Positions 8,283 through 16,900 of a DNA stretch of 20,599 nucleotides are shown piece by piece. The position numbers and the translations under genes are program-made. Positions within the stretch are counted from its first letter, which is position 1. Every line of letters starts with the position of its first letter. The DNA is from an uncultured Bacteroidales bacterium (GTDB lineage Bacteria > Bacteroidota > Bacteroidia > Bacteroidales > Bacteroidaceae): positions 1 to 20,599 of the forward strand of contig CACXLY010000043.1 in the NCBI GenBank assembly GCA_902768605.1. Reading direction: 5' to 3'. The notes under the pieces are model-generated. The model was not told where the DNA came from. It did not search any database and saw only the letters and a list, made by a program, of their open reading frames with translations.

Positions 8283-8374
8283 AATGCTTTTTGTTTTTAA
8301 AATTGTTTTGTCGATCACTCGTAGGCATAACAGGTCTCTCTTTTTCCTGCCAGCGACCTACGGGAAAGCGGGTG

Positions 8375-8382
8375 CAAAGATA
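8375..8382 (-). promoter_or_regulatory. -7 promoter element of rplS
   Basis: TATCTTTG on the minus strand, about 93 bp before the rplS start. No clear TTTG -33 element was seen at 19-20 bp, but upstream heptamers (TTGAACC on the plus strand, 8393-8420) occupy that site. Confidence 0.55.
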
Positions 8383-8392
8383 CAACAAAATA

Positions 8393-8497
8393 TTGAACCT
8401 TGAACCTTGAACATTGAAAAATTTTCCTTAATCCCTTAAATCTTTTACTTTTTACCCTTTTAACCTTATTACTTTTTCACTTTTTTCCGTATCTTTG
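8393..8497 (+). promoter_or_regulatory. Divergent spacer: heptamer array, pyrimidine tract and promoter of the nucleotidase genes
   Basis: Four in-phase heptamers (TTGAACC, TTGAACC, TTGAACA, TTGAAAA) occupy 8393-8420, followed by a pyrimidine-rich stretch and TATCTTTG at 8490-8497, a good Bacteroidota -7 box for the gene at 8557. The -33 element is not well conserved. Confidence 0.55.
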
Positions 8498-8556
8498 TAC
8501 GTCAAAACTATGTTTTTCGATTAACGAATAGAGATAAAAGATAAAGTAATGGTGCT

Positions 8557-9306
8557 ATGAGACGAGCGATATTTCTATTTATTCTTCACTTTTCACTCTT
8601 CACTTTTCACATTGCGCTTGCGCAAGAATATAAGGTACGTTCCTTCTGCTGGGAGCGCATCGAGGTGACGTCGGCGCTCGACGAGAATCCTTCTGCCGAG
8701 GCAGCAGCCATCGTGGCTCCCTTCAAGGCAAGCGTCGATAGCATCATGGCGCCGCCGCTCGGATTGAGCAGAGTGGCGATGAATCCCAAGCGACCGGAAA
8801 GCCTGCTCAGCAACTGGGCAGCCGACGTGATGGTGGAGGGCGGTACGGCAACCGGCTTGGAGCCTGCCGACATGGGACTCGTCAACATCGGCGGCCTGCG
8901 AAACAACATGCCTGAAGGCATCGTGCGTCGAGGCGACATCATGCTCATCTCGCCCTTCGAGAACTATGTCGTCGTGCTCGAGATGAAAGGCAAGGACTTG
9001 CTCGAACTGATGCGGAACATCGCCGCCGTCAAAGGCGAGGGCGTGAGCAGTAGCGTGCGGATGGAGATAACGGCAGACGGACAACTGCTCTCCTGCACCA
9101 TCGACGGAAAGGAGATTGACCCGCATCGCACCTACACAATAGCCACCATCGACTACCTCGCAGAGGGCAACGACAAGATGTATGCCCTCAAGAAGGCCGT
9201 GAAGCGGCACGACATCGGCATTCTCGCTCGAGACATCATGATGGAGTACGTGATAAAGCACCGCGTGATTGACAGCAAGTTGGAGGGGAGAATCGTTGTT
9301 AAATAG
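8557..9306 (+). CDS. Exported 5'-nucleotidase C-terminal (substrate-binding) domain protein
   Basis: A 249-residue protein consisting of a signal peptide (1-22, ending ALAQ) and a single 5'-nucleotidase C-terminal domain. Visible family motifs are NIGGLR (110-115), SPFENYVVVLEMKGKDLLE (132-150) and TIDYLAEGNDKM (197-208). In UshA-type enzymes this domain binds the nucleotide base and is joined to the metallophosphoesterase domain; here that domain is encoded by the next gene, 51 bp downstream. The two products probably act together in the periplasm to remove phosphate from nucleotides or related esters, which is inference. The codons for residues 10-18 of the signal peptide are four in-phase heptamers (8584-8611), an odd origin for a hydrophobic core. 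Confidence 0.9.
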   Translation: MRRAIFLFILHFSLFTFHIALAQEYKVRSFCWERIEVTSALDENPSAEAAAIVAPFKASVDSIMAPPLGLSRVAMNPKRPESLLSNWAADVMVEGGTATGLEPADMGLVNIGGLRNNMPEGIVRRGDIMLISPFENYVVVLEMKGKDLLELMRNIAAVKGEGVSSSVRMEITADGQLLSCTIDGKEIDPHRTYTIATIDYLAEGNDKMYALKKAVKRHDIGILARDIMMEYVIKHRVIDSKLEGRIVVK

Positions 9307-9357
9307 TTCATAATTCATAATTCATAGTTCATAGTTCATAGTTGATAGTTGATAGTT
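9304..9357 (+). repeat. Intergenic spacer made entirely of heptamers
   Basis: Seven complete in-phase units (TAGTTCA, TAATTCA, TAATTCA, TAGTTCA, TAGTTCA, TAGTTGA, TAGTTGA) plus TAGTT run from the stop codon TAG of the C-domain gene to the ATG of the next gene. The array therefore supplies a stop codon and the translation-initiation region between two genes of one operon. Confidence 0.85.
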
Positions 9358-10215
9358 ATGAAACGTATATTACTCCTTTTTATTTACCTTTTCACCTTTT
9401 CACCTTTTCACCTTTTAATGGCGCAAGAAGGTTCGCTGTTTGTTGTTCACACGAGCGACACGCATTCCTGCATCGAACCCGTCTCGCCGAACTTCAGCGA
9501 CACGGCTCAGGCCAATAAGGGCGGCTATCTGCGACGCGTCGTTCTCCTCGAGCAGTTGCGCAAGGAGCATCCCGACGACTTGCTCCTCCTCGACTGCGGC
9601 GACTTCAGCCAAGGCTCGGCCTACTACAACATCTATAAGGGCGAGGTGGAGGTCAAGCTGATGAACCTTATGCGCTACGACGCCTGCACCATCGGCAACC
9701 ATGAGTTCGACTTCGGACTCGACAACCTTGCCCGCCTGATGCGAATGGCCGAGTTCCCGTTCGTCTGTTGCAACTACGACTTCACCGGCACGCCTTGCGA
9801 AGGATTGGTAAAGCCTTGTATTATAAAGGAACGCGCGGGCGTACGCGTAGGCATCCTCGGTGTCTGTCCGCAACCCGAAGGGCTTATCACGGGGAAGAAC
9901 TTCGAGGGAATGGGCTACACAAAGCCCGCAAAAGCTGCACAGCCCGTCATCGACCACTTGAGGAATGAGGAGCATTGCGACGTCGTCATCTGTCTGAGCC
10001 ACCTCGGCTGGGGCGAGAAACCCGACATGGACCCCGACTTTATTGCCAACACCACGGGCCTTGATGTCGTCCTCGGCGGCCACTCGCACACCTACTTCAC
10101 AGAAGCGCGCTACCTGCACGACAAGAAGGGCCACGAAGTCCTTGTCGACCACCAAGGCAAGAACGCCCGTTTCCTGGGAACGATTGAAATAAAGACAGGC
10201 TTCCACAAGGAATAG
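9358..10215 (+). CDS. Exported metallophosphoesterase (5'-nucleotidase N-terminal domain)
   Basis: A 285-residue protein with signal peptide 1-23 and one calcineurin-like metallophosphoesterase domain of the UshA/5'-nucleotidase type. The metal and catalytic motifs are complete: D34 and H36 in SDTHS, D82 in GDFSQG, N114-H115 in GNHEFDFG, H215 in LSHLG, and H242 and H244 in GGHSH. It stops where UshA-type enzymes continue into their C-terminal domain, which is encoded immediately upstream. The ATG at 9358 is preferred over a TTG three codons earlier that lies within the heptamer array. The signal-peptide codons include three and a half 8-bp units (ACCTTTTC, 9386-9416). Together with its neighbour it forms a split nucleotidase. 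Confidence 0.92.
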   Translation: MKRILLLFIYLFTFSPFHLLMAQEGSLFVVHTSDTHSCIEPVSPNFSDTAQANKGGYLRRVVLLEQLRKEHPDDLLLLDCGDFSQGSAYYNIYKGEVEVKLMNLMRYDACTIGNHEFDFGLDNLARLMRMAEFPFVCCNYDFTGTPCEGLVKPCIIKERAGVRVGILGVCPQPEGLITGKNFEGMGYTKPAKAAQPVIDHLRNEEHCDVVICLSHLGWGEKPDMDPDFIANTTGLDVVLGGHSHTYFTEARYLHDKKGHEVLVDHQGKNARFLGTIEIKTGFHKE

Positions 10216-10218
10216 ACA

Positions 10219-10255
10219 ACAAAAAGCCCCTCCTGATGGAGAGGCTTTTGTTTTT
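10219..10255 (+). terminator. Rho-independent terminator after the nucleotidase operon
   Basis: AAAAGCC and CCTCC pair with GGAG and AGGCTTTT around a TGAT loop, followed by TTTTGTTTTT. It starts a few bases after the stop codon. The minus strand has an A/T-rich flank too, so it can also end the convergent ferredoxin transcript. Confidence 0.85.
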
Positions 10256-10296
10256 GTGTCTGTCCCCATTTCCTTCAGGAGAGGGGACGGAGACCT

Positions 10297-10461
10297 TTAC
10301 AGCGAGATAGCACCGCTGGGGCATGCGTCAGCGCAAGTGCCGCACTCGGTGCACTGTTCGGGGTCAATTGAATACTTCTCGCCCTCGGAGATAGCTCCTA
10401 CGGGACATTCGTCGATACATGTGCCGCAAGCAACACAATCATCACTAATTACGTAAGCCAT
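10297..10461 (-). CDS. Small 2[4Fe-4S] bacterial-type ferredoxin
   Basis: A 54-residue protein beginning MAYVISDDCVACGTC. It carries two complete CxxCxxCxxxCP clusters: C9, C12, C15, C19-P and C37, C40, C43, C47-P, arranged in the usual pseudo-twofold repeat, with VGAIS and SGAIS after each. This is a clostridial-type ferredoxin, a soluble cytoplasmic low-potential electron carrier for enzymes such as pyruvate:ferredoxin oxidoreductase in anaerobes. Length is normal for the family. It is monocistronic, convergent with the nucleotidase operon, and has a TATCTTTG promoter element about 63 bp upstream. It is short enough to be missed by length-filtered gene finding. Confidence 0.96.
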   Translation of the reverse strand: MAYVISDDCVACGTCIDECPVGAISEGEKYSIDPEQCTECGTCADACPSGAISL

Positions 10462-10523
10462 GATAATCTACAATTTAACTTTTTATTGTTTACTTTTTAC
10501 TGTGTTCAGTTCGTTTTCGAGTG

Positions 10524-10531
10524 CAAAGATA
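10524..10531 (-). promoter_or_regulatory. -7 promoter element of the ferredoxin gene
   Basis: TATCTTTG on the minus strand, with a leader of about 55 nt before the start codon. The -33 element is not recognisable at the usual distance. Confidence 0.6.
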
Positions 10532-10638
10532 ATTATTTTTAGTGATAATGGTGTCGCTCAGCCCGACTTTTTTTCTCCTTTATCACCAAAAACAATGATT
10601 TGAGCAATAAAACGCCCCTTGATTACGTTATTATTGTG

Positions 10639-11355
10639 ATGCGCATGAACATTTTGAGGTGTTTTGCCTCGCTTTTTATCTTTGCCTTTGCTCTATGCGT
10701 CGTGGCGCAGGAGCGCAAGGTGCAGAACCGCCCGTACATCGACGAGCGGAAACTTCATTACGGCTTCTTGCTGGGCTTGCACATACAGGATATCGAGTTG
10801 GAGAACAACGGCTTCATCGACCCCGAGACGGGCGAGCAGTGGTATGCCGAGATAGACAACTACAGCCCCGGCTTCACAGTCGGCGTGCTTGGCGCCCTCA
10901 AACTGAACAAATACTTCTCCCTGCGCCTTTCGCCCACGATTCATTTCGGACAGAAACATGCCGTCTATCACGAGCAGAAGAGTGGGGCAGACAGCACGCA
11001 AGTCTTCAAGAGCACATACATCTCAGTGCCCGTTGACGTGAAGTTCGCAGCGCCTCGCTACAACAACTTCCGCCCTTACCTCATTGCAGGTGTCAATCCC
11101 ATGGTCGACCTCACTGCCCGCAAGCACGATGCCCTGCGGCTCAAGCCGTTCGACATCTATCTGGAAGTCGGCATGGGCTGCGACATCTACCTCCCTTACT
11201 TCAAGCTCATCCCCGAGCTCAAGTTCTGCTTCGGCCTGCTCGACATCATACAGAAAGACCGCAGCGACCTCATCGACGGCACTTTGCTGAAGTACACCAA
11301 GGCCGTCAATGGCGGGCACAGCAAGATGATAGTCCTCACCCTTAACTTTGAATAA
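10639..11355 (+). CDS. porT: PorT-family outer-membrane beta-barrel protein (T9SS)
   Basis: A 238-residue protein with a signal peptide (cleavage after about residue 23, ending VVAQ) and alternating amphipathic strands of an eight-stranded beta-barrel ending in the aromatic-terminated strand MIVLTLNFE. The early segment QNRPYIDERKLHYGFLLGLH and the following HIQDIEL are typical of PorT, an integral outer-membrane protein needed for type IX secretion in Porphyromonas and Prevotella. The ATG at 10639 is chosen; a further ATG two codons on is possible, and an upstream TTG is unlikely. The lipoprotein gene begins 2 bp after its stop, indicating an operon. A T9SS substrate is encoded 2.5 kb downstream. 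No clear TAnnTTTG box was found upstream. Confidence 0.85.
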   Translation: MRMNILRCFASLFIFAFALCVVAQERKVQNRPYIDERKLHYGFLLGLHIQDIELENNGFIDPETGEQWYAEIDNYSPGFTVGVLGALKLNKYFSLRLSPTIHFGQKHAVYHEQKSGADSTQVFKSTYISVPVDVKFAAPRYNNFRPYLIAGVNPMVDLTARKHDALRLKPFDIYLEVGMGCDIYLPYFKLIPELKFCFGLLDIIQKDRSDLIDGTLLKYTKAVNGGHSKMIVLTLNFE

Positions 11356-11357
11356 CT

Positions 11358-12302
11358 ATGAACCTCAAATCCCTTTTCCTCGCTGCACTCCTTGTCTGCG
11401 GCTTGTCTCTCTCGTCTTGTCATAAAGAAGACGAGGACCTGAAGGGCATTGCCTTCGAGCTGTGCCAGTACATCCCAGACCACGTTCTGCTGGAGCAGTC
11501 GAGGGACTTCATGACGAGCGACTTCTATGCCGTGCTCGACACGATGTTCAACCTCCCTGAGCACGAGGCGATGGACCACGAATGGCTCCATTACTTCGTT
11601 ACCGGCAACGGCGGCACGATAGCAGATTTCACGGTGGACACGGTGGAGTTGCAGGACAAGACGCATGCCTTGGCGCTCCTGACCGTTCGCCAGAAGTGGG
11701 AGGACGGCTCGTTCTGCTCCGACGAGGACACCGAGGAGCACAGGCTCTACATGGAGAAGGTCGGAGGCAAGTGGCTCATCTCGGACTTCGACGGGCACAA
11801 GCAGGACTGCATCAACTACATCGCCATCTGGCGAGAGGAAGAGGCCTTGCGGCAGACGATAAGCGATTACCTCGTGAAGGAAGTCGGCTCGCAATACCTG
11901 GGGGGCGACCTCTGCATCCCTGTGCTGATGCTCGTTTCTACGGAAGAAGACGTTTCGGACAACACCCGCGTTTACGGGGATTTCTGGGTGTTCAACTACA
12001 ACGTTGTAGGCGATACGCTCAAGACCGTTTCCGGGGGCAACCACTCGGGCTGCATCTCTGTTGCAAAGGAGGGCGGCAAGCTAAAGGTGACGCGCTTCGA
12101 GCAGACGGTAGACGGCGCAGGCAATGAGGCGAGTGCCAGGCGTATCTTTGCCGACCGCTTCGACATCTATCAGAACATGCACAGCAGCGAGGACGTCCGC
12201 GAAGCCGTCCGCATGGAGCAGCTGCAGCAATATGTCCAGCAGCACGGGCTGAAGGTCAAGTACTATCAGGACTACGGCTGGGACGCGAAGCAAATTGAAT
12301 AG
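11358..12302 (+). CDS. Putative surface lipoprotein with two NTF2-like-looking halves
   Basis: A 314-residue lipoprotein: LSSC (18-21) is a good lipobox with C21, followed by HKEDED, an acidic/Lys tail resembling the Bacteroidota lipoprotein export signal, so surface exposure is likely. Residues about 30-160 and 165-300 each combine a helical start with a beta-rich part (for instance LALLTVRQKWEDGS and YGDFWVFNYNVVGDTLKT), suggesting two similar domains of the NTF2/DUF-type found in Bacteroidota; this is a structural guess. No catalytic motif was recognised. It starts 2 bp after porT and is almost surely cotranscribed, but any link to type IX secretion is only by position. Confidence 0.75.
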   Translation: MNLKSLFLAALLVCGLSLSSCHKEDEDLKGIAFELCQYIPDHVLLEQSRDFMTSDFYAVLDTMFNLPEHEAMDHEWLHYFVTGNGGTIADFTVDTVELQDKTHALALLTVRQKWEDGSFCSDEDTEEHRLYMEKVGGKWLISDFDGHKQDCINYIAIWREEEALRQTISDYLVKEVGSQYLGGDLCIPVLMLVSTEEDVSDNTRVYGDFWVFNYNVVGDTLKTVSGGNHSGCISVAKEGGKLKVTRFEQTVDGAGNEASARRIFADRFDIYQNMHSSEDVREAVRMEQLQQYVQQHGLKVKYYQDYGWDAKQIE

Positions 12303-12368
12303 ACGCTCTCCAAACCCGAAGGTCCGAGTCCCCAAGTCTTACGTATCCCGTATTGTTTCTTCTTTGAT

Positions 12369-13553
12369 TTATTTGTCTGACTCCACGCTACGAATGCAGT
12401 TCAGCGCATTAAGTGTGCGGGGATAGCCGATGAAAGGGAGATTGGAGGAGATGACGGCAATGAGCATGTCCTTGTCGTTGCCCACGTGGTAGTTGCCTGC
12501 AATATGTCCCTTCAGCTGCGGCTCGCACCCGCCTTGAGCGGCAAGAAAACAGAACGTTATCAGCTCGCGCATCTTCAGGTCGAGGCCCGTGCGGGTGTAG
12601 TAGTCGCCAAAGCAGTTGTCGGCCAGCCATTTGTTGATGTGCCGGCTATCCTCAGGCCCCGACTTCCAGAAATCGAGCATCCCGTCGCCGAAACAACCCA
12701 CTTGCGCCCGGGTGCCAGCCTCACGACGATTTTCCATTGTGGTGGTCTGCTGCGAAGCCAATGGGAGGGCGATGCCATGAGCGGACAGGATTTCATTGGT
12801 GGCCGTCAGGAACGGACGGACGCGCCCCATTCCCAAGTAGGCCGTGGCCTGATAGACGATTTCCTTCACTTCAACGGGTGTCACGCCGTTAGCCAATGCT
12901 TGGGGCAGCAGTTCGCGGTATTCGTCAATGCCCTGACAGCCCAAGAGCGTAGCCAGATAGCAGATATAGCGTGTGCGGTCGTCGAGCTCGGTTTTCACCT
13001 GCTCCACCACCTCGCCGTATGCAAAGGCATCAAAGCGCCTGATGTAATCGGCATCGGTCACACTGAGCAGTGCTCCGCTGGCGGGCAGCTTGTCGTACTC
13101 GGCATCCGTGACAGGCTCCAGCCATTCATTAGAAGCACCTTCTTCCACTTTCGTCATATACGTCAGGTGTTGCATCCATGAGTCTTTTGCAGCCCCGTGC
13201 CAGTGTTTCGCTTCAGCAGGGATGGCTACTACAACACCTGGGTGCAGGGCTACAGGCTCCTTGCCCTCTTCTACATACCAGCCGTGACCAGCCACGCAGA
13301 CCAGCACCTGCACCGACTTGTGGTGGATATGCCAGTTGTTGCGGCATCGCGGCTCGAAGGTGACGTTCACGGGGCCGCCATTGTCGGCATCGAGCGGAGC
13401 CAGGTAACTGTTGCCGATGAAATACTTTGCGTAAGCTGAGTTCAGTTCGCCTTTCGGCCATACATTAAAATCTACGTTCTCTTTCATCTTCTCTTGTGCA
13501 TTTATGTTCGCCACTGCCAAGAGCAGCGCGATGACGGTTGTGACAATCCTCAT
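12369..13553 (-). CDS. Exported cupin with two carboxymuconolactone-decarboxylase-like domains
   Basis: A 394-residue protein. Residues 1-20 form a signal peptide ending NINAQ. A cupin (about 55-135) shows the metal ligands H75 and H77 in NWHIHHKS, Q82 in the position usually held by Glu, and H117/H119 in PAEAKHWHG. Two CMD/AhpD-like alpha-helical domains follow, at about 175-260 (RTRYICYLATLLGCQG, then VTPVEVKEIVYQATAYLG) and 315-390 (MRELITFCFLAAQGGC, then IAVISSNLPFIGYPRTLNAL). The second has C335 and C343 but no AhpD CxxC. Cupin-CMD fusions are known in Bacteroidota; their substrate is usually unassigned, and export from the cytoplasm makes a simple decarboxylase role less likely. A promoter with TACCTTTG lies about 80 bp upstream. 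Confidence 0.85.
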   Translation of the reverse strand: MRIVTTVIALLLAVANINAQEKMKENVDFNVWPKGELNSAYAKYFIGNSYLAPLDADNGGPVNVTFEPRCRNNWHIHHKSVQVLVCVAGHGWYVEEGKEPVALHPGVVVAIPAEAKHWHGAAKDSWMQHLTYMTKVEEGASNEWLEPVTDAEYDKLPASGALLSVTDADYIRRFDAFAYGEVVEQVKTELDDRTRYICYLATLLGCQGIDEYRELLPQALANGVTPVEVKEIVYQATAYLGMGRVRPFLTATNEILSAHGIALPLASQQTTTMENRREAGTRAQVGCFGDGMLDFWKSGPEDSRHINKWLADNCFGDYYTRTGLDLKMRELITFCFLAAQGGCEPQLKGHIAGNYHVGNDKDMLIAVISSNLPFIGYPRTLNALNCIRSVESDK

Positions 13554-13911
13554 ATATTATCTTTGTTTTTTGAATATCAGTTTCATCGTCTCGGGCAATC
13601 TTACTTGAATCTTCTTTCTGTTTTTTTGATGTTGCAAAGGTACGACGATTTCGTCATTCATGCCCTAACTGATTTACTGATATATCAACCATTTTTACTG
13701 ATTTTGCAGTTTTTTGCTTTTGTATCGGTAAAAATGCGTAATAATATGTCTCCTCGAAGTGTAGCAATAGAGCACACAATTGCAACTTTTTAACGCGCAA
13801 TACACGGCTCCCCCAAAATGTTAATTATACTGAAATGTTTGACAAATTTTAATCATTATATAAATAATATTAATACTTTTGTAGCAGATTTAAACCAATA
13901 GTAATACTTAT
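13554..13911. other. Divergent intergenic region with promoters in both directions
   Basis: This 358-bp spacer has no convincing gene. On the minus strand TACCTTTG at 13642-13635 fits the -7 box of the cupin gene. On the plus strand TACTTTTG at 13874-13881 fits the -7 box of the GH115-like gene, leaving a 25-30 nt leader. TTTGAC at 13838-13843 lies about 30 bp upstream of that box, too far to be its -33 element. The middle is T-rich and AT-rich without heptamer arrays. Confidence 0.65.
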
Positions 13912-16900
13912 GTGAAAAAATTTTTCCTTATCCTGTTCTTTCTTCCTATAGTTGCTCTGATATGTGCCCAGGAGCTGGGTGGCAATATTGTCATCGAGAA
14001 GGACAATGCGTGGATTCGTGTCCCTGCAAACGAGAAAAGCCAAGTGATGCTTGCTGTTCAGGCTTTGCAGAAGGACTTCAAGAAAGTGATGAACTTCACC
14101 CCTGCCATCGTGCAAAGTGGCGAAACGGGAACGGGCTTGAGGATTGTCGTTGTGAACGATGAGAATCCTGATGGCAGGGCGCTCATCGACAATCCTCGCG
14201 ACTTGGACGACTTTGAAAGCCACCGCGTTTATGTGGACCAACCTTCGGGCAGCATCGTCCTGCACGGAAAAGACATGCGAGGCACCATCTACGCCATCTA
14301 CAGCTTCAGCGAAAAGATTTTGGGCGTGCCGCCACTCTGGTACTGGTGCAGTTGGCAGCCGGAAGTAAAACAGTCGATTCAGATGCCTGCCAACTACGAC
14401 TACTTCTGTCCCTCACCGCAGGTGCGCTATCGTGCATGGTTTCCCAACGACCAGGACTTGTTCATCCCTTGGCGGCGGAAATCGACCGACAACAACGAGC
14501 GTTGGCTGGAGACGATGCTTCGCCTCAAGCTCAACACGGTGGAATATACGGCAACCTGCACTAACAACGGAACGCTGAACAACGAGGCACTCCTTTACAA
14601 GAAGTATGGATTGGTGCTGACCTCGCACCACATGGTTGCGCTCAACAACTCGTTTTCCAACTGGGACAACTACTGGAAGAATGTGCGCCACACGACTCCG
14701 CCAACGCTGTCTGTCAACGACCTGACTTCGCTGAAGGAGTTTTGGCAGTACAGCATCAACTGCGTGATGAACAGCGACGTGGAGAACCTGTGGCAAGTGG
14801 CATTCAGAGGCAAGACCGACCAGCCTTTCTGGGAGATATTCTCCGACGCTCCGACCTCAGAATCAGAGCGCGGACGCATCATCAGCCAGATGGTGAAGAT
14901 TCAATACGACATGATTTGCGAGTCGACGGGCGACCCCAATCCCTTCGTCCGAATGACTTTCTACGATGAGATTTCCTCGCTATTGGCAAAGGGCTACATC
15001 ACGCCGCCCGTGGCCACCAATATGCTCTGGACCTTTGTGGCAGGGCGCCGCGACCACTATCCCTTCGACGACCTCGTCAACTGGCAGAACACCGACAACG
15101 TGAAACTCGGTTACTATATGAACCTGCAGTTCTACTCGACAGGTGCTCACCTGGCACCGGCAGAAGGGCCGTGGAAGATGGAGGACAACTATCGCTATGT
15201 CGAGTCGAAAGGTCCGCTCACCTTCAGCGTGGTCAATGCCGGCAACGTGCGCGAGTTCCTTATGGAGATGGCTGCCAATGCTGCTATGATGTGGAACTCC
15301 GAGACATACAACACCAACGACTTCCTCCTGCAATACTGCAAGCAGTACTTCGGCGAAGCGCATGCTCAGGAAATTGCCGACCTCTATCACGACTTCTACT
15401 ATTCCTACTGGTGCCAGAAGAAGAGCGACTTCCTCGGAGGCTTCGACCGCCAGTATATCTTCCAGGACTTGCGCCACGAACGCGCCATCAAGCAAATCAA
15501 CGACAAGTGGAACAGCTATACCCCCAATCCCCTTACAGATATAGGATATGAGTCGATACCCGGTCGCTCCTTCCGCATCGAAGGCTCGCATCAAGTGGAC
15601 AGCATCATAGCAGGAACGGCTCGCGAGATGGTAGCCTTTGCCGACGTGGCAAGCCGTTGCGACGCTATCATTAACCAGATACCCGAAGCTCAGCGCACTT
15701 TCTTCTACGACAACCTCTCGGCCTATGCACACTATATGTCGCATGTCAGCGCCTGCTTGCACTATTTCACGCTCGCCTACAAGAGCAAGACCAACCGCTA
15801 CGACAATCTTGAACTCTCTTTAGCCGAGATGAAGGCTGCCAAGAAAGCCCTTACCGACTCGCAGCACGACATCTTCTCGACCTGGTATGCCAGCGACGAC
15901 AAGTTCGCCATGGATGCCAAGATTGAGATGATACAGCATCGCCTCGACGAAACGCTCCCTTTCACCATTGAGGCAGGCAAGGCCTATACCATCGCCTGCC
16001 GCAACGACAACAACCTCTTTGTGCAGGAGGGCGGCTCAGACATCCTGCAACTGGGAGCCATGAGCGACAACGCCTGCTGGGAGTTCGTCTCCACGGGAAA
16101 GCCCAATTGCTTCTACGTCAAGAACCTGAAGACGGGACGATATGCCCAGGCTTGCTCCACCTCAACCGAGGTCAGCATCACCATGGGCGAGACACCTGTG
16201 GAATATGCCATTGTAGATTGCTCGGAGCAGGAAGGCAGCCATTGCTTCGGCTTCACTTCCACCAACATGTCCGTCACAGACTTCACCGCAGGAAGCATCG
16301 GATGGAACTGGAAGGGCGACAATACCGTGCAGACCTATGCCGCCGTAGCCGGTACGAGCCATCGCTCTTTCTGGAAACTCAACGAGACCACCTATACCGA
16401 CCCTAATCAGCAAGAAGACGAGGACTTGACCGCACTCATCTCCAACAACGACTTCGAGGAAACGACTGGCATGATTGTGGACGGAACCAACTTCCGCGGC
16501 ATTCCAACTGGTTGGCATGGCTGGGGTATGAAGGGGTCGCAGGAGTACACCCAAGAGCCAGGCGTCAACAACACAACCTTGCTCCCCAAAACTTCCTACG
16601 GCTCAAACGGAGGTTGCAGCAGTTCAAGGCATGGCGAGAAGAGCTACTGGGTGAACTGCACGCCCATGCCTGATGACTTCAAGCTCTACCAGACCATCAG
16701 CCTTCCCGCAGGCACCTATCGCATCCAATGCCTGCTGGCACCCATGAGCACAGGCGACGACTTTCTCACCAACCTGCGCCTCTTTGCCGGCGACAACGCT
16801 TGCTACTTCGGCTCTTCCGACAAGTACAACGCTAACCTCGGACCTGAGACAAACCGCACCTTCATGGGCTATACCGCAACATTGGATGGCAGCGACCCCG

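Noticed and set aside
8283..8318. Upstream in-frame start for rplS
   Set aside because: The additional 12 residues do not belong to L19 and the shorter form has the usual length and start sequence.
9349..9357. TTG start for the metallophosphoesterase
   Set aside because: It falls inside the heptamer array; the ATG at 9358 gives a normal signal peptide.
12303..12368. Terminator between the lipoprotein and cupin genes
   Set aside because: No clear stem followed by a T-tract was found in this short convergent spacer.
13838..13843. TTTGAC as -33 element of the GH115-like gene
   Set aside because: It is about 30 bp from the -7 box, well beyond the usual 19-21 bp.
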